Shown here: piece by piece, positions 10,741 to 22,330 of the stretch
Layout of the letters: every line of letters starts with the position of its first letter
Numbering within the stretch: the stretch's first letter is position 1
DNA from: Arenicola marina
Taxonomy: Eukaryota; Annelida; Polychaeta; Arenicolidae
Reading direction: 5' to 3'
NCBI GenBank assembly: GCA_964019135.1
Contig: OZ025261.1
Location: forward strand, 30,550,029 to 30,614,028
DNA: 64,000 nucleotides
Notes under the pieces: model-generated
What the model was told of the DNA's origin: nothing
Database searches by the model: none
Seen by the model: only the letters and a program-made list of their open reading frames with translations
Translations under genes and position numbers: made by a program

Positions 10741-12540
10741 CCCCGATGTGCTATGATAGACAGCTGACAGCTATATGTAACCTGTAACGCGTGTTTCGTC
10801 GCCACTAAAGGGTTCTCCATAAGCGACTTGCCGCCAAGGTATCATCTCGTGAAAGAGATCAATCGAAGCAAGACTCTCTGGTCAACACGTCTGCGAAAGC
10901 CATGATGTAAGGCGAAGCATTCACCAGTTCTGTTTGAAATCACGTGACCAGTCCTAACCATCATCAGCGCATTTCGACTATTAGAAACGCAAACAAACTC
11001 CGTTGAAGACAAATATACAGGCTGCTTTTGAAGCACGGTGTTCCTTGTCGTTGTGAAGTGTAGTTCACGCTTGAGAAGTTTTTAACGTCGAATATGTTAG
11101 ACTCTCATAACTAATTGCAGGGCACACGCGATCATCTCGCTACAACGTTAACTCATCGAGTATAATCTCAATCATGTGAATTCCTACATTTCCACATAAG
11201 AAATTCGTACCATGACAAAGTAGTAATGAAAAAGGTGTGGATGGTCAAGGGGGGAGGGGGCGGGGAGAAGGGCGAACAACACTAAATCAATCGTCACAAT
11301 ATATGTCACACATACAGTTGATAATTCTATCAAAAAAGCTATTGCTATGTCATGATCCAGTAGAGGAAAGTGTTGACGACGTGTGTGAGAAGGGCGGTGG
11401 GAGTAGTAGGGCGTGATGGTATACATGTCATTGACGTGCCTCGGGTACAATCTGTATCTGATATCAACAAGCAACTTCCAGAGCCGTAGATCATGTGATA
11501 ACAGATGCTACGATGCTAGCTACCATGCTATGAGATAAAGTGTTAGGAAGACCCCATAGTCTTCTTTTTTTTTAATCTCTGGTCGGGTCCGTATATCGTC
11601 ACACATATACCGCGTGCCTCAACACAACCTCTGCTTCTAAAACGCTTTGAACAAAAATGACCTCAAAATATTGGAACGCGAAAACAAAACTAGATCTGGA
11701 TGACAGCATCGCGGATGGTGACGATCGCAGCGCCGGGACTTTAATTTTGAAAGCCTACGCGCCGTAAAGAAGTCCGCGCGGAGATGATATCGAGGCTACC
11801 AGACGCGGCCATGGTCACGTGATACCCTTGATGTGGTGGCCGGCATGGCGTTAGGAGAATTTTTTCCGGTGATGGTAGGGTTAAGGGGAGAAGGTGGCTG
11901 AGGGGAGGGATGGGACAGGAGAGGGGGTAAAAGCGTGGGATATATGGAGGGGGGGGGGGGGAGAGGGGGGGGGAGGGCGAACACGAAGCGATAGCATAAG
12001 GATGAGAGCTTCTTACACATGAATAGGGTGACAGTATTACGTTTTATATAGAAATAAGTAATACCGAACAAAAAAAGGGTTATGATGTGTTTTGCATTTT
12101 GCACGACCAATATGGCTCAAGGCACGAAACTGCGATGCATGTAGAGGTATAACATGACATGATGTGACACTTAGGGGCGCAGCGGTATTCACTTATGAGG
12201 TGTGCCTGTTGGTGTGATGTCATTACCTAGGGGACGGCTTGGCACATAGTCTCATGCTCCTGGAGATCTCTTTAGGTGAAAAATGGAAATAGGAATCCTG
12301 TGGGATTAAGCGATCAAAACTCTTGTTTGTTACATTGTCACAGACATCAAAGATACAACTATTTTATTTTGTAACATTGCTTGAATAAAGACTTTTATCA
12401 AGTAAAACAGATATCAAGACATGGCTGAAATGATTGAACATTCTATATCTATGATCTCATCTTTATGCTTTGTCCTTCTAAGGCATGCAATGTTAGACAC
12501 GTAGTGCTATTGTCATGGGCATGTTTGGCTTTGAACCATC
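10740..12540. other. Non-coding DNA
   Basis: Mostly unique sequence with a G-run tract at 11950-11978. A CpG-containing patch at 11700-11860 includes GGTCACGTGA near 11815. No exon recognised. Confidence 0.4.
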
Positions 12541-12546
12541 GCCTCT

Positions 12547-12720
12547 CAGGGGTGGATCCAGGAATTTGTAAAGGGGGGGGTCCAAACTTGCGACGGGGGG
12601 GGGGGCACCGAAAACTGCGACCGGGGTGGGGGGGGAGTCCAAGCCGCCCCAGAAAGATAGCGGTCTTCCTCAAAAGGGGGGGGGGTCGGACCCCCTGGAA
12701 CCCCGCTGCATCCGCCCTTG
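12547..12720. mobile_element. Foldback (MITE-like) element with G-run core
   Basis: The left end CAGGGGTGGATCCAGG (12547-12562) pairs imperfectly with the right end ...GCTGCATCCGCCCTTG (12705-12720), 12 of 16 positions. The interior contains four G runs. It looks like the same family as 2216-2314. Confidence 0.45.
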
Positions 12721-13221
12721 CAAAGGCTCTGACCTTTGACCTCATTAAATACTCTGCCCCCCCCCCACCACCCACACGCCTTGGATGTTAGGATGATGGT
12801 CGCGGCGCCACCATCGCCGAGAGTGCGTTGTCTATTACTGGGCGCATTTCTTTGGTAACCCGGATGCATCCCTACGGTGGACCGATTAGGCACATTACGC
12901 ATCGGTTCGCCGCCCGACACTTTTTTCATCGGGCATTAGTGCGCGCGCATCCATTCGGTATGCCGATGTGCCCCGTTCAAAACAACACGGGAAATTCGGG
13001 AGAAGATGGCGGCTGATTGAAAGGTGACGAGAGACTGTTGGTTCTAGTGCCCCAACTTGCACCGGATATGAACGTGTGTGCATTTCATTGGAATAGGCAT
13101 ACCCCTATCGGCCCCCACGGAAGTTTCCTGTCACATGTTTCGTGTCCCGGGCGGGATACCGAACTCGGCCCAAAGCAATGCGCCCCCTGACTGTTACCAG
13201 TTGAGTCGCCGCGGACAGCCC

Positions 13222-13300
13222 AGTGTGGCTATCGCGGTGACGAGAACACCGGCGATATTCTCGTTAGGTGTGGTTCGAGCCCCACCTGTGCCAACGTCCA
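13222..13300 (+). repeat. tRNA-like SINE head
   Basis: An A-box-like TGTGGCTATCGCGGTGAC begins near 13224 and a B box GGTTCGAGCCC is at 13272-13282. Between them, CGAGAA pairs with TTCTCG like an anticodon stem. The loop is too long for a working tRNA, so I call it a SINE head or tRNA relic. Confidence 0.5.
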
Positions 13301-13504
13301 TGTTTACCCTGGTTAAGGATGGAGCCGTCTGTGTGGGCCTAGACTGTGGGGTACTTTCATTCCAAAGAGACCTTTCAGACATATTGACCCTTCCCATTGT
13401 CGCTCTATGATCTTTGATTCCAAAGCGTCTGACTCTTACCAACAAGCGCTGTGAATGAACAAGGTACATTTGTTCAAATGCTTCCATTCGTTCTTCCTCG
13501 GGAT

Positions 13505-13655
13505 GTTGTGTGGCGGGTTGAGAGAGGGATAGTGGGGCGGGGTGGGATGGGGTGGGTGTGGCGGGTTGGGGGATAGGGTGTGTGTAGCTGGGTGGGTTGA
13601 TATGGGGTAGGTGTGGCGGGTGGGGTAAGATGGGGTAGGTATAGACGGGGGGTCA
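13505..13655 (+). repeat. G-rich degenerate tandem repeat
   Basis: Recurring GGGGTGGGTGTGGCGGGT-like and GGGGTAGGT words, strongly G-biased on the plus strand. The Pro/Thr/His-rich minus-strand frames across it are repeat artefacts. Confidence 0.5.
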
Positions 13656-14902
13656 CAATGTATGCCGTGCAGACTTCTATCTATTCCGTTAGGGATGCAT
13701 GGTTTAGCCAATTTACATGGAGACTATGTGCCCTCAGAGAACCCTCGTGCATCCCCAGAGACCAGATCGTCCTAAATTACCCGTCATGCATCGCGTGTGT
13801 ACGGCGTGAGGTGATCGGTATTACAGGGAATAACGCCTAGTTCATGAATAACCAGCCAGGTGGCGCAAGAGGCGTATTATCACTAACATTACCATGACGA
13901 CGAAGTCCGCCCCGCCCCCACCCCAACCGTGGCCTGTCCCCTCATCCACCTCCCTCCACAGACGCCCTGCCCCCCCCCCCCCCCCGCCCCATCCCCCTGC
14001 TCCACCCAGCATGGGACCCCCATCGTACCTTAACCCTGTAAATGTTTGCCACGGGCAAATCCACGGCGCAGGTGAAACGTTTATTCAATGATTCCGCAAA
14101 TAGGGGACAAGTCCCAGGAAATGCTCGCTTAGTTCCTGTAATCGACTTTTCTGTCTTTACTTTACGAACCGTCCTAATTAGATTGAATGATTGGGACAAA
14201 ATTTATTATTTGCAGTTGCCTCCGATATCTTCCACGTTTTGGCCTGTTATTTAAGGAGGTCCGATCTGTTCAGGTAGAAATAAGCACTATAAGGGGCTAT
14301 TCACTATAATGAATCCCATTAGTTTTATTCCACTTCCGGTTTAGATCATGGCGCTATTCGGGTTGGTTATAATGGCTCCACGCCCTAGAAGTATGACGTG
14401 CAGGCATTTTGTCTTAACTGAATTATTATTCTCATCACCAAGCAATTACAATTATTAATGTAACATTTTATAGGAAAAGAGGGGAATTCCATGGTTTAAG
14501 GCGCAGGAGTGGGTGGGGGGGGGGGGGAGGGACATTCCACACCCCGGAAACCAACATACATATTACACAAATACTTTTTTGAAGAAGAAGGCTGCTTTTT
14601 CTAAGTACCGCTTTAAAAATCCAAGTCCAAGACATGCTCTATGCCAAGCACATACCAATCCATCACATATGGCCACACGCCCCAATTTCCGCCTCCGGCC
14701 CACCTGTACCCCGGACCCTAACGACAGCATTGGATGCAGGGGATCAGGTTACCGGAGCCGCCTGTTTACCTTCGCCAACAAACCACTCTCTATTCATCGT
14801 ACGTAAAATGCCGCATCTTCCTGTTTTCAGCAATAAGTTACATTGTGGGCGGGCAGCCCGCAGTATTGTCGCCGGCCAGTTTGCATGGGGCTGTTTCATC
14901 TT

Positions 14903-15003
14903 GTATAGCGCCCTCTGTTGTTGAATTGCTCTTGTGACCTTGTCACACAAGCCGATGGCGAGGCCTGAAGGGCACGGCGTCTCATAATAGAGGGCGCTGT
15001 GTA
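14903..15003. mobile_element. Short MITE-like element with AGAGGGCGC ends
   Basis: The left end reads tatAGCGCCCTCTGTTGTTG and the right end, read on the other strand, tacacAGCGCCCTCTATTATG. This gives an inverted pair about 100 bp apart. The interior is non-coding. Confidence 0.4.
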
Positions 15004-15314
15004 CCCGATATAATTGAATATAATGATCACCCCGCTTTTGAAATATGCCCGCAACCCCGAATTCCGGTCGGTGCATAATATAAGTATTTCTTTCAGTCCC
15101 AGGTAGAGGTATCTGATTGGTCGTAAATCATAGCAGGGTATGGGTTGTGACATCACGGCTGCCGGGGTAGCAATGGACCCTTACAGCAGGCCTGACGACT
15201 GAGCAGCGGGTAAATATAATAATAGAAAAAAGGTGAACAAAGACTAAGTGATGGGAAACGAATGGGTGATACAGCCTGCTAGTGGGCGATATGGATAGTG
15301 AAAGACAGTGAGGC

Positions 15315-15319
<5 letters not shown>

Positions 15320-15362
<43 letters not shown>

Positions 15363-15372
15363 GGGAGAGAGA
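15320..15372 (+). repeat. (GA)n microsatellite
   Basis: An uninterrupted GA run followed by GGGAGAGA variants. The Ser/Leu-rich minus-strand frame of 182 residues across this region comes from it. Confidence 0.9.
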
Positions 15373-15904
15373 GACGGGGAGAGTCAGAATAGTAATAGAA
15401 GACAAAGAGATAGAAGACTAGAGAAAAATAGTGATGGAAGTGAAAGATGAATGCAGAAATAGTTGGAAAAGAAGAGGAGAAAAAAATAATGGAAGAGGGA
15501 TGGAAATAGACAGAATCCCGAAAGATGTAAATGCGTTCAAACCACCCGTCTAACGGTGACACTTTCGAGATGTGCATATCTAGGTTTAACTCGGTTAAAA
15601 CTTGAGACAAATCGTGACAAGAAGAAGCGAGGCTTTGTTTAAAATTTATATTACAGATACAAAGTTTATCGTGCATTAAAACAGGACATCGTCTTCACAA
15701 ATTCGGCCAATGATGTTCTCATTTACCTTACTGGAAGGGTTGTTATTTTTCTACTGAAAAGCAACGAAATACGAAAAGTCATTTTTAGTATTAAGAAGTA
15801 ATTATACTTTGAATTATGCAAAATCTACGCCTAAATTAACGCACAACTAGCGAAGAGTTTCGTGTAAATAAAACTGAACAAATTTACGTGATGTGAAGTA
15901 GTGG

Positions 15905-16104
15905 NNNNNNNNNNNNNNNNNNNNNNNNNNNNNNNNNNNNNNNNNNNNNNNNNNNNNNNNNNNNNNNNNNNNNNNNNNNNNNNNNNNNNNNNNNNNNNNN
16001 NNNNNNNNNNNNNNNNNNNNNNNNNNNNNNNNNNNNNNNNNNNNNNNNNNNNNNNNNNNNNNNNNNNNNNNNNNNNNNNNNNNNNNNNNNNNNNNNNNNN
16101 NNNN
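15905..16104. other. Assembly gap of 200 N
   Basis: Exactly 200 Ns, a fixed-size placeholder. It ends at the start of the 20-bp minisatellite, so missing repeat units are the likely cause. Confidence 0.97.
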
Positions 16105-17650
16105 TTCATCACTAGGGCAGTAACCATGTCATTAGGCTAGTAATCGTGTCACTGGTAACCGTGTCTCTACACTGGTAATGGTGTCACTAGGCTAGTAATT
16201 AGTGCGGTAACCGTGTCACCAGTTAGATAATCGCGTCACTAGTCCGGTAACCGTGTCACCAGCACAGTAATCGTGTCTCTGCACTGGTAATCTTGTCACC
16301 AGTCTTTTAATCCTTTAACTAGGCTAGTAATCGCCCTCCCCATCCGGTAACCGTGTCGCTAGGCTACAAACCGTGTCATTAGGCTAGTAATCGCGTCACT
16401 ATGCCGGTCATCGCGACACTACTCTGGTAACCGTGTAACTACACTGGTAACCGTGTCTCTACACTGGTGATCATACCACTAGTCTGATAATCGTGATTAT
16501 TGGACTAATAACATGACACCGTTACTAGCCGACTGAAACGGTTACTAGCCTAGTGACACGATTACCAGACTAGTGACACGATTACCAGACCAGTGACACG
16601 ATTATCAGTGTAGAGACACGATTACCAGACCAGTGACACGATTATCAGTGTAGAGACACGATTACCAGGCAGGTGACACGATTACTAGAGCCTAGTGACA
16701 CAGTTACTAGCCTAGTGAAACGGTTACTATGCTAATGACACGATTACCAGACTAGTGACACGATTACCAGATCAGTGACACGATTACCAGACCAGTGACA
16801 CGATTACCAGACCAGAGACACGATTACCAGTGTAGAGACACGATTACCAGGCAGGCGACACGATTACTAGAACCTAGTGACAGAGTTACTAGATTAGTGA
16901 CACGGCTCCTAGCCTAGTGACAGAGTTACTAGATTAGTGACACGGCTCCTAGCCTAGTGACACCGTTACCAGACTGGTGACACGGTTACTGGACTAGTGA
17001 CAAGATTACCTGAGTAAAGACACGGTTACTAGCCTATTGACACGCTTACTAGCCTAATAACACGGTTGCTGCCTTGTGGCACGGTCACTAGCCCAGTGAC
17101 ACCGTTACTAGCGTAGTGACACGGTTACTAGCCTAGTGATACGGTTACTACTCTAGTGACACGGTTGCTAGCCTAATAAAATGATTAAGGAAAATAGTGA
17201 CACGGTTACTAGCCTAATGATACGATTATTAGCCTAGTGACACGGTTACTAGCCTAGTGACACGGTTACTAGCCTAATAACACCGCTGCTAGCCTTGTGA
17301 CACGACTACTAGCCCAGGGACACGGTTACCAGACTAGTGACACGGTTATTTGCCTAATAACACAGTTACCAGACTAGTGACATGCTTACTAGCCTAGTGA
17401 CACGCTTACCAGACTAGTGATGTGGTTATAACACGGTTACTAGCTTAGTGACACGCTTACCAGACTAGTGATGTGGTTATAACACGGTTACTAGCTTAGT
17501 GGCACGGATACTATCATTGTGGCACGGTTACTAGTCTAGTGACACGGTTACTATCCCACTGAAACGGTTATTAGCCTAATGACACGGTGATGTGACTAGT
17601 GACATGGTTTCTAGCTCATTGACATGGCTACTAGCCTAATGCCACGATTA
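16105..17650. repeat. 20-bp minisatellite with a polarity switch
   Basis: From 16105 to about 16500 the units read CTGGTAACCGTGTCACTAG. From about 16510 to 17650 they read the reverse complement, GTGACACGGTTACTAGCC(TA). There are roughly 75 units of 19-21 bp, with many variants (GATTACCAGACCA, TAGCCTAATAA). The left arm runs into the N gap. Confidence 0.9.
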
Positions 17651-17974
17651 TGCCATGACTGCGATGTAAAGCCTGTTCGGTTGGAAAAACCCCGCACTTT
17701 TATATCATTAGTTATGTCATCGTCTATGTCGTATGTCTTATCAGAAATAAACATATTTTATTAATATACCTCGTGTTCCTTTGATTCATAAAAGAATAAC
17801 TTTGTCCGTTAACTTGCCACCTTCGGCAGCGATTCAGGTCTATTGGTAGCCGCGAAATTCGATACAGAACAAATACATGCGTAAATAACAAGTATCATAA
17901 ATAGACAAGAAAAACAGATGAGTTAACGCTATCGGGCTCCGGTCCCGCGCCTGTTTCTGTATAGAGGCTTCAAA

Positions 17975-18375
17975 CTTTTTTTAAACGAATTTCAAGCCAG
18001 ACAATTTCCCAGTGCGCTCGCGTATCTCTTAATGCGTGGCCAAGTGGAATCTTCAAATCTTGGATCAATAGAGAGTTCTTTGCTTGTCTACTCGAGTGCC
18101 AGGGGCAGTTTTGCTCTGATATTATTAGGTGGCATTGGTCATTCAAACTCCAGGTGGGCTCCACATACAATGTGCTTCTTGACTTCTTTGATTGCCTGCT
18201 GGTATAACCGTGGCGAGCAAACTAGCCTTGTTTGGTATCAAAACAACGCCCCCTCCAGCTATGCAACGGTAGCCCACAGTAATAGCTCTGTTTGTCACCT
18301 GTATGGCAAGACTGGTGAAAACGACAATCCCACCATGCTTGAGAACAGTGCTCAATCTGTGACCGCCCACGTTAC
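17975..18375 (-). mobile_element. Tc1/mariner-like transposase relic
   Basis: On the minus strand the order STVLKHGG (about 18350-18329), then SEQNCPWHSSRQAKNSLL, then VWLEIR (about 18000-17983) follows the Tc1 pattern: KHGG, then D-N-x-P-x-H-x-S-R-x-x-K, then N-x-W-x-E-I-R. The spacing of about 345 nt from KHGG to WLEIR fits the family. Several frame changes and stops occur, and the catalytic-triad residues are not preserved in the part seen. Terminal inverted repeats were not found. It is an old, dead fragment of the C-terminal half. The 147-residue plus-strand open frame here is its antisense shadow. Confidence 0.5.
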
Positions 18376-18479
18376 CATGCCGACATGCGATGACGTCATA
18401 ATTGACTTGAGCATGTCGGCTACTCTTCTGCAGGTTTATGCAACGGAAAGGAAGATTTGCGATGTAGATCTATAGACCT

Positions 18480-19880
18480 ACTCCTGTTTCTACACTGCAA
18501 ATATTTTTACAATTCACACGTCATCATCACTAAATATTTGTATACTTATTTTGCATTATTTGCAAGAGCGTATCATTTGCCTTTGATAGATCTGGAAATG
18601 TTGTTCACTGTATAGTTCTAACATTATTTTGACCGGATTTGAGTCCGGGTTAGGCCTTTTGCTTAGGGCGCATCATACTTTGAAATATGACACATATTTA
18701 ACACCATTTAAAAGACCGTCTTTAATTATATTGAACTTCTCCCCCTCCACCAACCTTTGTATTATGGGAGGGTGGGTGTATATATGTATGTGTGTGTGGG
18801 GGGGGTAGGGGGATGGTCAATACCGTGACGCTCTGATGATTGGCATTATATACATCTAACAGAGAAGTCAGCTGGTTGGCGGCTTAGCCTCATGCTTTGA
18901 TTGGGTGGCTCGGCGCCTACATATAGCGCAGTGTTTCTCACTCCGTTCATATGACACGAAAAACTGATTTGATTTAATTGAAAACCCAATAAAATCGACT
19001 GATATCTTTCATCTCGTTGTCCAAGGATATCCGTTGGCCCTCTTTAACTTAAATGTGCACAGGTAGGCTAAAAAAACTGTTCTCTTTCAACATGGCTGCC
19101 ATATATACGTGGATGGCTTGCCGTTTTCTGGTAATATAAATTAAGTGTGGAAATATATAAAGGAATGCAACACCTAGCCAGCGTGAACTACGTTTTTTAG
19201 CTTAAAACTGCATGGGAATCGTTAAGGACTTATGCGAAGTGGCATTCGATAAATACAGAAGGTGGCGTGTGCATAGAAGCGACAACTCACGGTGGTTAGG
19301 TCATTAAGCCACTGTTCAGGAAAGAGACGCTGTCAACGTTTTGTTAACTACTACCTTGTTGCCTATGAGATAGCCCGAAGCGCTCAACAGTTTTGCCAGG
19401 CACACCACTAACGTCAGAAAAAGCGTAACAACGCGGTGAAGCCGCGGGCTCACGTTTGCATGCCGAACGAGCGCGTCCCGAGAGCCAGCTCGTGGAAGGT
19501 GAGACAAAAATGGTGGAACCCAGCCAGCGCAAGTGATTTAAGTTGAGATGCATTAGCAATTAAAGTTTAATATCGCAGATGTCTCATTACGGCAGTTGTT
19601 TTACATACCAATATTTTTATTTGTGACATCATGGGGCTTTTTTGGTCCAGATAAACACACGTGAATGCGCAGCCAAAAGCAGAGGCTGTCGTTTTAATGA
19701 CATATGGTTCATAGACCAAGTTTCTCCTGAAATATACACGACGCGACAATTTTTTATGTTAAACCTGGACAAAAAGAGCGCCAAGTGGATTTTCCTTAAA
19801 CGAAATTGTATTTTATGAATTAACAAATATATGAAGAAAAGCACTATAAAATAGGCAGTTTATGTAAGAGTGATGCGCTT
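18480..19880. other. Non-coding DNA
   Basis: AT-rich unique sequence with a G run near 18800. No exon recognised. Confidence 0.4.
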
Positions 19881-20689
19881 GGAATCTTGTCCTCCCCCTC
19901 CCCCCCCCCCCCTCCCATGCCCATCTCACTCAGCCCTGCGCCCTGCTTCCTTCTCATCCAGGCGCCGCGCCCCCGCCCCCGCCCCGCCCCCTCCCCGCCC
20001 CCCTCTTACCCCCTCTCGACCGAGATGACAGAACAGACAACGGCAAAAAACTCATTGGCCACTTCAGTGGTAACAATAGTCCTGAGAGTTGTTTCTCAAG
20101 CACTGATCGAACATCCCGATCGTTGGGTAACCGTGGACGTCATGTGGTTGTTCACTGCTTACGCTGGTCCCCGCCACCGTCACCTGTATATCGGTATCTG
20201 GGCATGTGGCGAACCTTTATCGTTACATCTGAGTTGTCACCAAGATAAACAGGCAATGAAAAAAACAGCGACCTCCCCAGAAGAGGGTCTATGAGCACAG
20301 AAATAGGGTGCCACCAACATATACAGGTTGACTCCTACAATGTCCCGGCTACTCAAGTGTCCGCGTAGTACTCTTGAAAAAAGCTTCTTCAGACCGATAC
20401 AGTTTAACCAACGGAACATATGAGGATGTGACACGGCCGGCAATTAAGCCGTTGTTTATGTGACATGCTCTTGCCTGCTTATGCACCACGGGCGATGCCC
20501 GCCATCGCAGATATAGCCCCTATTAAACATAAAACATCCATCATAAATATCCTTCTGGTTTGCGCATTTAATGGTATCAAATTAAGAGAAGCTCGTAATA
20601 TATCAAAGCGTTTTTCCGGCTGATTTTCTCAGTTTATTACCCCATTTAAACTTGCGGTTAGGACGACACTAACTTTGAAAAAGCACGGC

Positions 20690-20750
20690 TGGCGCAGTGG
20701 TTATTGACAATGGGAAACTCGTTTGTCAAAAGTTATAGCGCGATCCAGAG
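20690..20750 (+). repeat. tRNA-derived SINE head
   Basis: A perfect A box TGGCGCAGTGGTTA is at 20690-20703. Then GACAA pairs with TTGTC as an anticodon-like stem, and a degraded B box (gcgCGATCC) is at about 20738-20746. The lost B box suggests an old copy. Confidence 0.55.
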
Positions 20751-22162
20751 ACACAGTCAAAGGAACTTGTTCTGTAAATTATTTGGCACAGGGGAGGCAT
20801 GTTGCAAAGTAATGCGCCTTGATATACGGATGATATTCTGGCCTTCGCGACCGCCACCAACACACTATGCAAGAAGCTTTGGTGTAGAGATAGGGGAGAT
20901 GCCTGTGGAGGGGGGGGGGGAGGGGTGCATTTCTGACCCAGTACCGAGTTCGCGAGTCAATATTTTCTTCTTCGCCATGTGCAAAGACATCGCCTCTACC
21001 AATCCCCCCCCTTCCCCTACCCCACCTCAACCCCCCACCTCTCAGTCTACATGGTCACCCTTGCGACCTGTGTTTCCACGCCCTTCACCCTTCACAAACT
21101 GCAGACTTTTTACATCTCTGAATTTATCCACATTTAACTTTCTCTTGGGGGGCAGTGTTTCAATTGTCAAGCGTTCTGTCATCTGATTGCGTCTTGTGCG
21201 GAGGTGGGGGGGGGGGGAGGGGCGGCTGATTTAATATTCCGTGCAATTATGTAGGGGGGATATGTGTGGGGGGGGCATATAGTTTCAAAGGTTACCAAAC
21301 CGATTATTGGCGGCGCCGATTATATGTATGCTTATTTCGGTATTTCGATTATTACCAACATTATAACACCACATGATATACCCAGGAGTGGACGGAGTTG
21401 ATACATTGTCATTGCACTCAGTATACCAAAGGGTCAGTGTGGCCGTCCCCCTGTACTCCGCTCCCCTCCTCCCCCTATCACAGCCAAGCCACTCGCAATC
21501 GGGGCAATGATCTCCAGCGGTCAAGCTTCACCGCCCACCCTTCACAATCAACCGTCTCAATAGCCACGCGGTAATTACGACTGGGAGGCAACGTGATTTG
21601 GCCGCCGGACACACTGAGAGACAGGGAGAGACATACAGATGTCTAGGCTGGCACACACACGCACAGACACACAGACAGACAGATATATAGAGATAGATAC
21701 GTGGAGGCAAAGAAGTCGCTTCGTGTGTCAACATTCCTGGATCTCTGAAGCAAGAAGAACCAGCAGACTGGGACAATGCTATCAGGGTCCACCATCAGCA
21801 CAGCCCGGCTTGCTCCTAGCCTCGTACCCCTCTGTCCAACAGCGAGCGAGGCTCTGCCGGGTGGAGGCCCCTAGCGGACGGTGGCGAGATCACACGTGGA
21901 GATCTATACGCCGTCTGTAAAGGACTAGCAGACAGAGTTTGTTTTACAATCACAACACGCGCTGGTGTCACGGCAACACAAGGGACCTAACGAGGGAAAC
22001 ACAGGTGTAACCACGTGGTCCACTAATCGCTTGTACCCTTGTTATCATCATCAAGGCGTCATGAAATCTTATAATTAAAACGTCCCGTGGTTTTAATATA
22101 CATATATGTATGTATGTCACGCATCGGTCACGCGGACTGACGTGACAGCTGTCTCAGATGTG

Positions 22163-22330
22163 TATCAAATTAAACCTATTATCGCCCAGGTTAAATATTA
22201 AGTGATGCGATTCTCTGTGAGTTTACGATAAGTCCAGGCCTTTGGGTATCCAATTAAACCAATTATCGTCCAGGCGAAATATCAAACGATACGATTCAAT
22301 TCTAGGTCACGATAATTCTCTTCGAATAAA
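22163..22330 (+). repeat. Diverged 84-bp tandem duplication
   Basis: Two copies starting TATCAAATTAAACCTATTATCG (first, 22163) and TATCCAATTAAACCAATTATCG (second, 22247), with shared CCAGG, AAATAT, GATxCGATTC and ACGATAA blocks. Confidence 0.6.

Noticed and set aside
15128-15676. 182-residue Ser/Leu-rich minus-strand frame
   Set aside because: Driven by the (GA)n microsatellite and purine-rich flank.
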